Shown here in pieces: positions 25,933-35,352 of a stretch of 64,000 bases of DNA. Every line of letters begins with the position of its first letter. Position 1 is the first letter of the stretch. The notes below the pieces were generated by a model. That model was not told the DNA's origin. It saw only the letters and a program-made list of their open reading frames with translations, and searched no databases. Both the position numbers and the translations under genes were made by a program. Source of the stretch: Claveliimonas ammoniilytica (GTDB lineage Bacteria; Bacillota; Clostridia; Lachnospirales; Lachnospiraceae); the NCBI RefSeq assembly GCF_025567415.1, contig NZ_JAOQJV010000010.1:1-64000 (forward strand), given 5' to 3'.

Positions 25933-26475
25933 CTAGACAATATCTGCAAGAGCACGGCGCTCGCATGGCTCATCAACCTCATCAAGATTCTTGATACCGC
26001 ACTCGCGACAGATGATTTCTGCAACCTTCCATGCACATAAGCCGGTGAAGAAGATACACTGTTCTTTGTGTTCGCCCTGTCCCATATTGAATTCTTTTGT
26101 GAGCACACGACAGCAGATCGCATTTTTCTTATTGGCTGTTTTAAACCAGTCATGCAGTTCATGCGTCAGTTCCATACATTTTACACTCTTTGGATTGGTT
26201 GGACCGTTCTGCTCGGTGCGGCCGAAGAACATGCCAAGTGCAAGGATACCGCCGTTGAATGCACCACAGACGCAGCCTGATTTACCCGCACCGACAGCCA
26301 TGCCGGAAGCCATAGCGATTACAGAATCCGGAACATCCAGTTTGAACTCCTGCTTTATTGTAGCCATCAGTGCTTCGCAGCAGTAGTAGCCGTTCTTGAA
26401 ATTCAGCTCAGCAGCCTGCTGTACGGCTCTCGGACTGATCTCAGTTACTCCGATTTTTACGTTTGATTCTAACAT
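25933..26475 (-). CDS. C_GCAxxG_C_C family protein
   Basis: A 180-residue Cys-rich protein matching the C_GCAxxG_C_C family: NGYYCCEALMATI, then GAGKSGCVCGAFNGG (the core GCxxG motif), then NAICCRVLTKEF and later paired Cys. The family is common in anaerobes and is presumed to bind a metal or redox centre; no reaction is established. AGGAGG precedes the ATG. It is upstream of a TDT transporter on the same strand. Confidence 0.82.
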   Translation of the reverse strand: MLESNVKIGVTEISPRAVQQAAELNFKNGYYCCEALMATIKQEFKLDVPDSVIAMASGMAVGAGKSGCVCGAFNGGILALGMFFGRTEQNGPTNPKSVKCMELTHELHDWFKTANKKNAICCRVLTKEFNMGQGEHKEQCIFFTGLCAWKVAEIICRECGIKNLDEVDEPCERRALADIV

Positions 26476-26723
26476 GTCAAATCCTCCTTAAATTAAAAAT
26501 AATATCAAGTATAGTATACCTTTTGGGAAAATGAGGGTAAAATTGAAAAGTTTTATAAATATTCTGACTTATAGAAAATATCTATAAATATCCAAAAACA
26601 CAGACTTTTCACATCCTGCACAAAGTTTGGTAACGATATTTTTATAGAATAAGCAGGTAAATATTTAAGGCAGGAGCGGCGAAAAGTATATGTTCCTGCA
26701 TGATAACAATGAGGAGGAGCAGA

Positions 26724-28421
26724 ATGTATATATTGAAGAATGCCTGGCGGAGTATTACCAGGTCTAAGGGCAGAAACATACTGATTGGCATTATTCTATT
26801 TGTAATTGCAGTGTCAGCGTGTATTGCACTCTCCATCGGGGAAGCGGCGGAAACAGCAAGGCAGGACAGCGAAGATCAGTTGTCGATCACAGGACAGATA
26901 TCTGTGAACCGACAGGCAATGATGCAGAATCAGTACAGCAAGGAAGATAAGAAAGAAGCCATGACGAATATGGAGGAACTTTCGCTGGATGATCTGAAGT
27001 CTTATGCAGATTCCGATTATGTGAAAAGTTTCTATTTTACGTCATCCGTCTCTCTGGATGCGTCTGGAGATCTGGAAGCAGTAGATACCAGCGGTGTATC
27101 AAAGGACAGTTCAGATAGCAGTACGGAGACAGATGGCAGCAGCGGAGATAATTCTGGCGACAATACGCAGGCACCGGATGATATGAACCAGGGCGGTAAT
27201 CAGAATAGCGGGCAGGGCATGCCGGATGATGCGGGTCGTATGGGAACCCAGGGTGACTTTACGATCACAGGATACAGTTCAGATGAAGCCATGACGGATT
27301 TTTTGAGCGGTGCAAGTACGATCACAGAAGGAAGCGTGTTTGATGAGAGTGACGATACGAACCAGTGTATTATCAGCAGTGAACTTGCAGAGTACAATGA
27401 TCTATCAGTAGGTGATACGATTACTCTGGTTAATCCAAATGCGACAGATGAAACGTATGAATTTACTATCTGCGGAATTTACGAGTCATCAGACTCCGGT
27501 GATTCCTACAGCAATATGATGGGTGGCTTTGGTGCGGCATTTGACAGTGCGAACCGTATTTACACCAGTTATGAAAATGTAAGTGCGATTACAGAAGCAT
27601 CTGATACATTGCAGAGTCAGACGAACGGAACCTACACATTCGATTCAGTGGATGATTATGAAGCATTTAAAGAAGAGACAGAAGCTGCGTTGGGTGATAA
27701 TTATACTGTAGGTTCTGCTGACGTAGATTCCTATGAACAGAGCCTTCAGCCATTGGAGAATCTGAGCACTTATGCCAAATATTTCCTGGCAGTGGTGTTG
27801 GCAATCGGCGGTATTATTCTGGTTGTATTAAATATCTTTAATATCCGGGAAAGAAAATATGAGATTGGCGTGTTGGCGGCGATTGGTATGAAAAAAGGCA
27901 AGATTGCAATGCAGTTCCTTATCGAATTATTATGCGTAACATTTATCGCAATCATACTTGGTACTGGAGTCGGCGCAGCAGCATCCGTACCGGTGACAAA
28001 TAAATTACTTGCACAGCAGATCGAGAGCAGTCAGGAGTTAAGTGCATCACAGGCAGAGAATTTCGGACGGGAAGCAGGCGGTCCGCAGGGCGGAGGTCCT
28101 GGAGGAGAGGCAGCACCATCAGATAACAGCGGAGCTGCAAGTGGCACAGATAGCAATAGTTCAGATAGCAGCACATCGCAATCGGATGATAATACGAAAG
28201 TGCAGAATGGCGATAAGAAACAACAGAATCATCAAAATAACAATAAGGGAATTCCGGGACAGGCGGCACAGTATGTTAATCAGATCAGCTCTGCAACAGA
28301 TCTGGCAGTTGTAGGAAAACTAATCCTGATCGGTATCGGACTGACACTGATCGCCGGCTGCGTCGCAGTCGTATTTATCCTGCGCTATGATCCGCTTCGG
28401 ATACTGAGCAGCAGAGATTAG
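26724..28421 (+). CDS. MacB/FtsX-type ABC transporter permease
   Basis: A 565-residue permease: N-terminal helix (about 20-38), a large extracytoplasmic domain (about 45-345, rich in Ser/Asp/Gly in 125-175), then the FtsX core with helices about 350-375, 405-430 and 530-553. A long low-complexity insert (about 445-520, Gly/Ser/Asp/Asn/Gln-rich) sits between the last two helices, which is unusual. ATG 26724 is preceded by GAGGAGGAG; the upstream ATG 26700 is less well placed. It is directly followed by its ATPase. A GCAGGA/TCCTGC hairpin at 26672-26700 lies in the leader. Confidence 0.9.
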   Translation: MYILKNAWRSITRSKGRNILIGIILFVIAVSACIALSIGEAAETARQDSEDQLSITGQISVNRQAMMQNQYSKEDKKEAMTNMEELSLDDLKSYADSDYVKSFYFTSSVSLDASGDLEAVDTSGVSKDSSDSSTETDGSSGDNSGDNTQAPDDMNQGGNQNSGQGMPDDAGRMGTQGDFTITGYSSDEAMTDFLSGASTITEGSVFDESDDTNQCIISSELAEYNDLSVGDTITLVNPNATDETYEFTICGIYESSDSGDSYSNMMGGFGAAFDSANRIYTSYENVSAITEASDTLQSQTNGTYTFDSVDDYEAFKEETEAALGDNYTVGSADVDSYEQSLQPLENLSTYAKYFLAVVLAIGGIILVVLNIFNIRERKYEIGVLAAIGMKKGKIAMQFLIELLCVTFIAIILGTGVGAAASVPVTNKLLAQQIESSQELSASQAENFGREAGGPQGGGPGGEAAPSDNSGAASGTDSNSSDSSTSQSDDNTKVQNGDKKQQNHQNNNKGIPGQAAQYVNQISSATDLAVVGKLILIGIGLTLIAGCVAVVFILRYDPLRILSSRD

Positions 28422-28437
28422 AATAGGAGGCAGAACG

Positions 28438-29091
28438 ATGAATGTATTACAGCTTGAAAATGTAAGTTATCATTATGCAGAATCAGATAAGATGGTATTA
28501 GAGAATTTATCCTATATCTTTGAAAACGGAAAAGTGTACAGCATTGTGGGGAGATCCGGAGCAGGTAAGACGACGCTTTTGTCTCTGTTGTCAGGACTGG
28601 CACAGCCAACGGAAGGCAGAATCTGTCTGAATGGCAATGACATCCGTACGATGGATCAGTATGAATACCGCAGTCAGTGTGTGGGTGTGATCTTTCAGAG
28701 TTTTAATCTGCTTCCCAAGCTTACGGCGGCAGAGAATGTGGAATTGTCGATGGAGATATCCGGTAAAGAACGTGGTGATAAAAAGGCACATGCACTGGAA
28801 CTTTTGAAAGAAATGGGACTTAATGAAGATGAGGCTGGACGGAGAGTGTTGAAGCTCTCCGGGGGTCAGCAGCAGAGAGTTGCCATAGCAAGAGCATTGT
28901 CGTATAATCCGGAGATCATTCTTGATGATGAACCGACCGGCAATCTGGATCACGATACACAGGAAGAGATTATGCATATCTTCCGGAAACTGGCGCATGA
29001 AGAGGGCAAATGTGTGATACTGGTCACACATTCCGTGGATGTGGCAAATGGCTCAGATCAGGTATATGAAATAGGGAAAGGGGTGATATGA
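28438..29091 (+). CDS. LolD/MacB-type ABC transporter ATPase
   Basis: A 217-residue ATPase with Walker A GRSGAGKTT (about 40), Q-loop VIFQSFNLLP, signature LKLSGGQQQR (about 140), Walker B IILDDEPTGNLD (about 162) and H-loop LVTHSVD. It pairs with the upstream permease (16-nt gap, AGGAGG). Systems of this type extrude peptides or lipids or perform mechanotransmission at the envelope. Confidence 0.94.
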   Translation: MNVLQLENVSYHYAESDKMVLENLSYIFENGKVYSIVGRSGAGKTTLLSLLSGLAQPTEGRICLNGNDIRTMDQYEYRSQCVGVIFQSFNLLPKLTAAENVELSMEISGKERGDKKAHALELLKEMGLNEDEAGRRVLKLSGGQQQRVAIARALSYNPEIILDDEPTGNLDHDTQEEIMHIFRKLAHEEGKCVILVTHSVDVANGSDQVYEIGKGVI

Positions 29092-29131
29092 CAATTCCGG
29101 TATACTGAAATTCTTCCGTAATCTTGTCTTT

Positions 29132-29160
29132 TTGACATTTTTCGAGTATCTTATTAGGTA
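29132..29160 (+). promoter_or_regulatory. SigA-type promoter upstream of the CapA-like gene
   Basis: TTGACA at 29132-29137, 17-bp spacer, TAGGTA at 29155-29160. It lies 58 bp before the ATG of the CapA-type gene, which makes that gene independent of the ABC pair. Confidence 0.55.
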
Positions 29161-29217
29161 TAGGAAAGTGAAAAAAGGAAGCAGTCAGAGAGATGGCTGT
29201 GGAGGGAGAAAAGCATT

Positions 29218-30735
29218 ATGGAAGAAATTACAGAACAAAAGGGATCTGCGGGTGAGCATACACCGAGACCGGGAGGTATTAAGGCACATAAAGCTGCAGC
29301 GGAAAGACATGAAGCAGAGGACAGAGATCGTGCAGAGATGAGGCGACGCCGTGCGGCAAGAGAAAGACGGAGAAAGAAGCGTAAGATCCAGAGAGCAATT
29401 TTGATTGCGGCAATGGTGTTGATCCTGCTTCTGGCTGTGTTGCTGGTAAGAGCAGTAGTGAAGAAAGTGACCGGAAGCAGTAAAAAAGAACCGGCAAAGA
29501 CAACTTCTGTGGAAGTGAAGAAGGAAGATAAGGCGGAATCCAAGGAAGCGACAGCGACCATTAATATCGCAGGTGATATTATTATGCATAAGCCATTTTT
29601 GACTTCTTCGGTGTATAAGAATGGCGAAGACTATGATTATAATCCAATCTTTCAATATGTAAAGGATTATTATAATGATGCAGATTTTTCTATCTGTACG
29701 ACAGAGTATGCGCTGACTGGCGGTAATTACAGTGGTTATCCAACGTTCTGTGCGCCGGATGCTATTGCAGATGCATTGGCAGAGAATGGGATCGATATGT
29801 GCCTGCTTGCGAATAATCATATTTATGACGGTGGAGGCGAAGGACTTCAACGTACTATGGAAGTATTGGATAAGGATGGCATCATGTATACCGGCGTGCG
29901 TAAGAAAGCTGACGATAAGAAGTATGTGGTGAAGGATATCAACGGAATCAAGGTTGGCTTCTTCAATTATGTATTTGAGACTGAAGAAGTGAATGGACAG
30001 AAGACAATCAACGGTATCGCAGTGAACGATGAGAGTGCAGATCTGATCAATTCCTTTAAAGAAGCAGATCCGGAGTCGCTGTATAGTGATGTAGAGCAGA
30101 TTTTATCTGATATGAAAGAGGAAGGTGTGGAATATACTGTTGCGTGTATGCATTGGGGTGTAGAATACCAGACGGAAGAGAATTCTGATCAGGACGAGAT
30201 CGCGCAGAAGCTGTGCGATATGGGCGTGGATGCGCTCATCGCCAGTCATCCGCATGTAATTGAGCCTGTGGATCTTCTGACCAGCACAGACGGTGACCAT
30301 GAAATGGTATGTGCATATGCGATTGGCAATCATCTGTCCAATCAGCGTACCGAATACATGGAAGGTCTGACTAATGGCTATTCGGAAGATGGCATGATGG
30401 TGAAGCTTACTGTGAAGAGAGATGCCAAAGGCAATATTTCTCTTGATGGCGCAGATTTTATTCCAACCTGGGTATACATGGATCAGAATCCGGATAATGA
30501 ATATTTTATTCTGCCACTGGATGATCCGGAGAATCTGGAAAAGAATACAGGACTTACGAATCTGACAGATGATGTGACAGCATCTCTGAACAGAACAGAT
30601 GGGATTGTAGGTGATGGCGTGAAGAAAGTGCAGGATGCACTGCCGATCGCACAGAAGGATCCATCAGTAAAATCGGCTAGTGAAGTGAAGAACAGCAATA
30701 CAAAGAACGATAAATCAAAAAAAGATACAAAATAA
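29218..30735 (+). CDS. CapA-type (PGA_cap) metallophosphoesterase-like membrane protein
   Basis: A 505-residue protein: a highly basic cytoplasmic N-terminus (about 30-60, Arg/Lys runs), one transmembrane helix (about 60-80) and an extracellular PGA_cap domain (about 115-400) with TINIAGDIIMHKP, CLLANNHIYDGG and MHWGVEYQ...IASHPHVIEP (metal-binding Asp, Asn-His and His residues). CapA is needed for poly-gamma-glutamate polymer export in bacilli, but no capB/C genes are near, so the role here is open; stand-alone copies are common in Clostridia. GGAGGG precedes the ATG and a strong terminator follows. Confidence 0.88.
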   Translation: MEEITEQKGSAGEHTPRPGGIKAHKAAAERHEAEDRDRAEMRRRRAARERRRKKRKIQRAILIAAMVLILLLAVLLVRAVVKKVTGSSKKEPAKTTSVEVKKEDKAESKEATATINIAGDIIMHKPFLTSSVYKNGEDYDYNPIFQYVKDYYNDADFSICTTEYALTGGNYSGYPTFCAPDAIADALAENGIDMCLLANNHIYDGGGEGLQRTMEVLDKDGIMYTGVRKKADDKKYVVKDINGIKVGFFNYVFETEEVNGQKTINGIAVNDESADLINSFKEADPESLYSDVEQILSDMKEEGVEYTVACMHWGVEYQTEENSDQDEIAQKLCDMGVDALIASHPHVIEPVDLLTSTDGDHEMVCAYAIGNHLSNQRTEYMEGLTNGYSEDGMMVKLTVKRDAKGNISLDGADFIPTWVYMDQNPDNEYFILPLDDPENLEKNTGLTNLTDDVTASLNRTDGIVGDGVKKVQDALPIAQKDPSVKSASEVKNSNTKNDKSKKDTK

Positions 30736-30739
30736 AAGG

Positions 30740-30786
30740 ATCCCCTGCGGAGGAAAGTTAAGAAACCTGCGCAGGGGATTGTTTTT
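30740..30786. terminator. Terminator between the CapA-like and arginase genes
   Basis: Perfect 10-bp stem ATCCCCTGCG / CGCAGGGGAT (30740-30749 with 30770-30779), then TGTTTTT on the + strand and CCTTTTATTTTG on the minus strand, so it can serve both converging genes. Confidence 0.9.
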
Positions 30787-31630
30787 AAAAATCTGTCAGA
30801 ATTTGGTGTGCCATTTGGCGTGCGAACGTGGCAGTCCGGTCAGATATATCATAATCCTTGTTAAATTCAACAATATCACATGATATTACAGGAAGACCGG
30901 TAAGAAGCTGGTGCATAAGCGTAAACGCTTCTTCCTCCAACAGACCGCCTGGAACCGGAACGGAGACTCCGGGAAGGTATGCGGGATCCATTACATCAAT
31001 ATCAAAGCTGATATGGACATTCTGCAGATGAGACAGATATTGAAGTGTTTCATCGATACAGCGTTGGATACCAAGAGTTGCCATTTGTTGCCAGGTATAA
31101 TAGCGAATATGAAGCTTGTTCAGAAACGCCATCTCCGGCGGGTCAATGTCGCGAAGCCCCAGCATGACAATGTTAGATGGTTTGACTTTAGGCTTGTCTG
31201 ACAAGATTCTGGTCAATGACTGTTCGCCCATACCAATTAGAGCGGCAACGGGCATTCCGTGGATATTACCGGTGACAGTGGTTTTGTCGGTATTGATGTC
31301 TGGATGTGCATCAATCCAGATCAGACCAAGATCTTCGCAATATGTTCCGGCGGCAGAGACACTTCCGATGGCGGAACTGTGATCGCCGGTAATGTAAAGT
31401 GGTGATTCACCTTTGCATAATGCATGATATCCAGATTCAGCAATTTGTGAACAGCTTGCAATTACGCTGTTCAGATGTTTCAGATTGCTCAGGTTCTCTT
31501 CCGGTCTGGTAATTTCCGGAAGTATATCAATATCTAGTTCAGGGCAAAAAGATTGCAGATAATCCAGACTGTTGATCAGTCCCGGGGCACCCACTCCGTA
31601 ATGCATGGGACAACCGAAAATGTGATTCAT
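30785..31630 (-). CDS. Arginase/agmatinase-family ureohydrolase
   Basis: A 281-residue manganese-dependent ureohydrolase with all metal motifs: ITGDHSSAIG (about 102), WIDAHPDIN (about 124, then GNIHGMPVA) and SFDIDVMDP (about 218), plus VSCDIVEFN (about 257). GNIHGMP favours arginase over agmatinase, because arginases carry this loop. It would release urea and ornithine from arginine. AGGAGGT precedes the ATG. It is transcribed away from the T-box region and ends at a shared terminator. Confidence 0.88.
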   Translation of the reverse strand: MNHIFGCPMHYGVGAPGLINSLDYLQSFCPELDIDILPEITRPEENLSNLKHLNSVIASCSQIAESGYHALCKGESPLYITGDHSSAIGSVSAAGTYCEDLGLIWIDAHPDINTDKTTVTGNIHGMPVAALIGMGEQSLTRILSDKPKVKPSNIVMLGLRDIDPPEMAFLNKLHIRYYTWQQMATLGIQRCIDETLQYLSHLQNVHISFDIDVMDPAYLPGVSVPVPGGLLEEEAFTLMHQLLTGLPVISCDIVEFNKDYDISDRTATFARQMAHQILTDF

Positions 31631-31829
31631 AGAGTAACCTCCTTATCCTATATGACTATATGACATGCACACATACATGCATCATATCATGGTTGTGTGC
31701 TTCTTTCAATGCTGTAAATATGGTTGAAATAAATTGTGACACGCACATTTTAAATACACTGGAAAAGAAGAATGAAACATCAAATTTATTGATTAAATAT
31801 TTGAAAAATGAAAGTATTAAAATTATAAC

Positions 31830-31858
31830 TTGCAAAACAAAGATGGCTGTGCTAAGAT
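31830..31858 (+). promoter_or_regulatory. SigA-type promoter of the T-box/aspS-gatCAB operon
   Basis: TTGCAA at 31830-31835, 17-bp spacer, TAAGAT at 31853-31858. Transcription would begin near 31865, giving a leader of about 330 nt before aspS. The gene-free stretch 31631-31829 otherwise shows only AT-rich sequence and the arginase ribosome site. Confidence 0.65.
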
Positions 31859-31864
31859 TGAATC

Positions 31865-32145
31865 AAATTTCAGAGAATGCTGAGAACAAGACTCAACTTT
31901 CTGGAACCTGACAGGAATAAGGTGTCACCGACTGAGAGCACCTTTTAGGGAATGAGAGATATGGGAACACTTGGGAGCAGACTGGCTGAAAAGTTATGAC
32001 TTAGTAGGACAGTACGTGTCATGCGCGTTAAGCATAAGAGAGGAATTAAAAGGGAGAAGATTCCCGGAGATTCAAAGCGGGTGGTACCGCGGATTATGTC
32101 AGATCCGTCCCGGAATATGAGAGATCATGTTCCGGGACTTTTTTG
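31865..32145 (+). ncRNA. T-box riboswitch leader of aspS-gatCAB
   Basis: The conserved T-box AAAGCGGGTGGTACCGCGG is at 32074-32092. A strong terminator follows: GTCCCGGAA (32107-32115) / TTCCGGGAC (32130-32138) plus TTTTTT. A stem I helix AAGGTG/CACCTT is at about 31919-31944. The leader senses an uncharged tRNA and lets RNA polymerase read into aspS-gatCAB when charging is low. The specifier codon is not certain; AAC at 31966-31968 (asparagine) on the 3' side of stem I followed by A fits the operon's role. CGTCCC at 32106-32111 is shared by antiterminator and terminator. Confidence 0.88.
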
Positions 32146-32192
32146 TGCAATGAATTACAGATCCGTCCCGTTCAAAAAAAGGAGGACCAATC

Positions 32193-33527
32193 ATGGAATA
32201 TTTAACAGGAGTAGCTAAGAAAGAGACTTTAGAAATCAGTGAACTGCTTGCCGGAGATCTGGCAGGACAGAAGGTTAAGGTTAACGGAGCCGTTCATACG
32301 ATCCGTGACATGGGAACCGTAGCATTTGTTGTTCTGAGAAAAAGAGAAGGACTGCTGCAGGGTGTATATGAGGAAGGCACAGCCGGATTTGATCTGAAGG
32401 ATCTGCGGGAAGCGGATGCCGTAGAGATCGAGGGAACACTGGAGAAGAATGAAAAAGCGCCGAACGGCATCGAGATTCGCATGGAATCACTGCGAATCCT
32501 CAGTGAGCCGGAAGCAGATATGATGCCACTTGCCATTTCCAAATGGAAGCTGAACACCTCACTGGATGCCAAGCTGAACTACAGACCGATCGCACTGCGT
32601 AATGTGAGAGAACGTGCAAAGTTCAAATTGCAGGAAGGCATTACAAGAGCATTTCGTGATTTTCTTTATGAACAGGGATTTACGGAGATTTATACACCGA
32701 AGATCGGAGCTAAGAGTGCAGAGGGCGGAGCGAACCTGTTCCGTCTGGATTATTTCCACAGACCGGCAGTACTGCAGCAGAGTCCTCAGCTTTACAAGCA
32801 GATGATGGTCGGCGTGTTTGACAGAGTATTTGAGACAGCACCGGTATTCAGGGCAGAAAAACATAACACCAAGCGTCATCTGAATGAGTACACCAGTCTG
32901 GATTTCGAGATGGGTTACATCGATGGATTTGAAGACATTATGGCAATGGAAACAGGATTCCTGCAGTACATGATGGCAATGCTCGCTAAGGATTATGCGA
33001 AAGAACTGAAGATTTTGAATATTACACTTCCGGATGTCAGCAAGATCCCGGCAGTGAGGTTTGATGAGATCAAACAGAAGGTATCTGAAAAATACGGTCA
33101 TAAGATGCGGAATCCATTTGATCTGGAACCGGAAGAAGAGCAGCTGATCGGACAGTATGCGCAGGAAGAATGGGGAAGTGATTTTGTATTTGTTACCCAT
33201 TATCCTTCGAAAAAACGTCCGTTTTACGCAATGGATGATCCGGCAGATACCAGATACACATTAAGTTTTGATCTGCTGTATAAGGGGATGGAGATTACCA
33301 CAGGTGGTCAGAGAATCCATGATTACAAAGCACTTCGCGAGAAAATCGCAGTCCGTGGTATGGAAGAGGAAGGTCTGGAACATTATCTGGATACATTCAA
33401 ACACGGTATGCCGCCGCATGGTGGACTGGGTATTGGTCTGGAGCGCCTGACCATGAAGCTGGTGGGAGAGGACAATGTCCGTGAGACTACACTCTTCCCA
33501 AGAGACTTAAGCAGACTGGAACCATAG
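32193..33527 (+). CDS. aspS: Aspartyl-tRNA synthetase, short (archaeal-like, probably non-discriminating) type
   Basis: A 444-residue class IIb synthetase: N-terminal OB fold (about 15-110), then the catalytic core with motif 2 FETAPVFRAEKHNTKRHLNE (about 217) and motif 3 GGLGIGLERLTMKL (about 418). It lacks the GAD insertion of ordinary bacterial AspRS (about 590 residues). Together with gatCAB just downstream, this suggests it charges both tRNA-Asp and tRNA-Asn with aspartate, and the amidotransferase then makes Asn-tRNA. AAGGAGG precedes the ATG. Expression is under the T-box leader. Confidence 0.92.
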   Translation: MEYLTGVAKKETLEISELLAGDLAGQKVKVNGAVHTIRDMGTVAFVVLRKREGLLQGVYEEGTAGFDLKDLREADAVEIEGTLEKNEKAPNGIEIRMESLRILSEPEADMMPLAISKWKLNTSLDAKLNYRPIALRNVRERAKFKLQEGITRAFRDFLYEQGFTEIYTPKIGAKSAEGGANLFRLDYFHRPAVLQQSPQLYKQMMVGVFDRVFETAPVFRAEKHNTKRHLNEYTSLDFEMGYIDGFEDIMAMETGFLQYMMAMLAKDYAKELKILNITLPDVSKIPAVRFDEIKQKVSEKYGHKMRNPFDLEPEEEQLIGQYAQEEWGSDFVFVTHYPSKKRPFYAMDDPADTRYTLSFDLLYKGMEITTGGQRIHDYKALREKIAVRGMEEEGLEHYLDTFKHGMPPHGGLGIGLERLTMKLVGEDNVRETTLFPRDLSRLEP

Positions 33528-33553
33528 AACAGAGTACGGATAAAGGAGTAGTT

Positions 33554-33847
33554 ATGGCAAATAAGATATCAGATGAGACCATCGAATATGTAGGCATTCT
33601 GGCAAAGCTGGAATTGTCTGAAGAAGAGAAGTTAGCAGCCAGATCCGATATGGAACGGATGCTGGATTATATCGATACACTGAATGAGCTGGACACCGAG
33701 GGGATTGAGCCGATGTCGCATGTATTTCCGGTAAATAATGTATTCCGGGAAGATGTAGTGACGAATGGAGACGGAAGTAAAGATACTTTGAAGAATGCAC
33801 CACTTCAGAAGGAACAGTGCTTCAAAGTGCCAAAGACCATTGGATAG
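33554..33847 (+). CDS. gatC: Asp-tRNA(Asn)/Glu-tRNA(Gln) amidotransferase subunit C
   Basis: A 97-residue GatC: ISDETIEYVGILAKLELSEE at the N-terminus, LDYIDTLNELDTEGIEP in the middle and VFREDVV near residue 75. It is the small subunit that wraps GatA and GatB together. Located 26 nt after aspS, before gatA, in the usual C-A-B order. Confidence 0.96.
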   Translation: MANKISDETIEYVGILAKLELSEEEKLAARSDMERMLDYIDTLNELDTEGIEPMSHVFPVNNVFREDVVTNGDGSKDTLKNAPLQKEQCFKVPKTIG

Positions 33848-33868
33848 ACAGAGTCAGGAGGATAAGAG

Positions 33869-35350
33869 ATGAGTATCAGAAGTCTGACAGCAGTTCAGCT
33901 GGGTAAGAAAATACAGGCAGGAGAAGTTACCGTCCGTGAAGCAGTGGAAGCGTCTCTTGCACAGATAGACAGTGTGGAATCAGAAGTCCACAGTTACGTG
34001 ACAATTTGCAGAGAAGAAGCACTGAAACGTGCAGATCAGGTGCAGAAAATGATTGATGCAGGAGAGCTTACGGGACCGCTTGCAGGTGTGCCGGTTGCCA
34101 TTAAGGACAACATGTGTACCGAAGGCGTGCTCACAACCTGCAGTTCTAAGATATTGGGGAATTTCGTGCCGACATTTATGGCAGAAGCGGTAAAACGGCT
34201 GGAAGAAGCCGGCGCAGTCATCCTTGGCAAGACCAATATGGATGAATTTGCAATGGGTAGCACAACCGAGACTTCCTATTATGGAGTAACAAAGAATCCA
34301 TGGAACACTGCCCATGTGCCGGGCGGATCTTCCGGAGGTTCCTGTGCGGCAGTGGCAGCAGAAGAATGCTTCTGTGCATTGGGATCTGACACAGGTGGTT
34401 CAATCCGTCAGCCAAGCGCATTCTGTGGCGTAGTTGGAATGAAACCGACCTATGGTACAGTATCCAGATATGGGTTGATTGCTTATGGTTCTTCTCTGGA
34501 TCAGATCGGACCGGTGGCAAAGGATGTGACGGACTGCGCAGCAATTCTTGAAACGATTGCAGCACATGATGAAAAAGACAGCACTTCTATAGGAAGAGAC
34601 AGCTACGATTTCACATCTGCACTTGTAGAAGATGTGAAAGGTATGAAAATCGGTATTCCAAGAGATTATTTCGGTGAAGGACTGGATCCGGAAGTAAAAG
34701 AAGCCATCCTGAAAGCGGTAAAGGTACTGGAAGAAAAAGGAGCGGTTGTAGAAGAGTTTGACTTAAGCCTGGTAGAATATGCAATTCCAGCGTACTATGT
34801 CATCGCGTCGGCAGAGGCAAGTTCCAACCTGTCCCGTTTTGATGGTGTGAAATACGGATACCGGACAGCAGAGTATGAAGGACTTCACAATATGTATAAG
34901 AAATCTCGTTCTGAAGGATTCGGAGCGGAGGTGAAACGTCGTATCATGCTTGGCTCCTTTGTGCTGAGTTCCGGTTATTATGACGCATACTATCTGAAAG
35001 CACTTCGTACCAAGGCATTGATCAAGAAAGCGTTTGACCGCGCATTTGAAAAATACGATATGATCATTGGACCGGCTGCACCGACGACTGCACCGGAACT
35101 TGGTAAGAGCTTAAGCGACCCGATGAAAATGTATCTGAGTGATGTATATACTGTATCTGTGAACCTGGCAGGATTGCCGGGTATCAGCATTCCGGTGGGA
35201 CGTGATTCCAAAGGACTGCCGATTGGTATGCAGATGATCGGTGACTGTTATCAGGAGAAGAAACTGCTCCAGGCAGCATACACATATGAACAGACAGGAA
35301 GTTATGCACGGCCGGAGCTGGCAGAAGCAGCTGAGAAAGGGGGCAGATAA
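33869..35350 (+). CDS. gatA: Asp-tRNA(Asn)/Glu-tRNA(Gln) amidotransferase subunit A
   Basis: A 493-residue amidase-signature protein that hydrolyses glutamine (or asparagine) and channels ammonia to GatB. The Ser-cis-Ser-Lys triad is visible: Lys in PVAIKDNMCT (about 78), the cis-Ser in SDTGGSIRQP (about 175) and the nucleophile-containing GGSSGGSCAAVAAEEC (about 150). Length is standard. AGGAGG precedes the ATG. It overlaps nothing; gatB begins 2 nt after its stop. Confidence 0.97.
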   Translation: MSIRSLTAVQLGKKIQAGEVTVREAVEASLAQIDSVESEVHSYVTICREEALKRADQVQKMIDAGELTGPLAGVPVAIKDNMCTEGVLTTCSSKILGNFVPTFMAEAVKRLEEAGAVILGKTNMDEFAMGSTTETSYYGVTKNPWNTAHVPGGSSGGSCAAVAAEECFCALGSDTGGSIRQPSAFCGVVGMKPTYGTVSRYGLIAYGSSLDQIGPVAKDVTDCAAILETIAAHDEKDSTSIGRDSYDFTSALVEDVKGMKIGIPRDYFGEGLDPEVKEAILKAVKVLEEKGAVVEEFDLSLVEYAIPAYYVIASAEASSNLSRFDGVKYGYRTAEYEGLHNMYKKSRSEGFGAEVKRRIMLGSFVLSSGYYDAYYLKALRTKALIKKAFDRAFEKYDMIIGPAAPTTAPELGKSLSDPMKMYLSDVYTVSVNLAGLPGISIPVGRDSKGLPIGMQMIGDCYQEKKLLQAAYTYEQTGSYARPELAEAAEKGGR

Positions 35351-35352
35351 TC

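Noticed and set aside
27061..27250. Possible internal tandem repeat in the ABC permease gene
   Set aside because: The Ser/Asp/Gly codons are biased, but no fixed repeat unit is present; it is low-complexity coding sequence.
31660..31911. 83-codon open frame in the T-box upstream region
   Set aside because: It runs across the promoter and leader of the aspS operon, lacks a ribosome site and shows no protein-like pattern.
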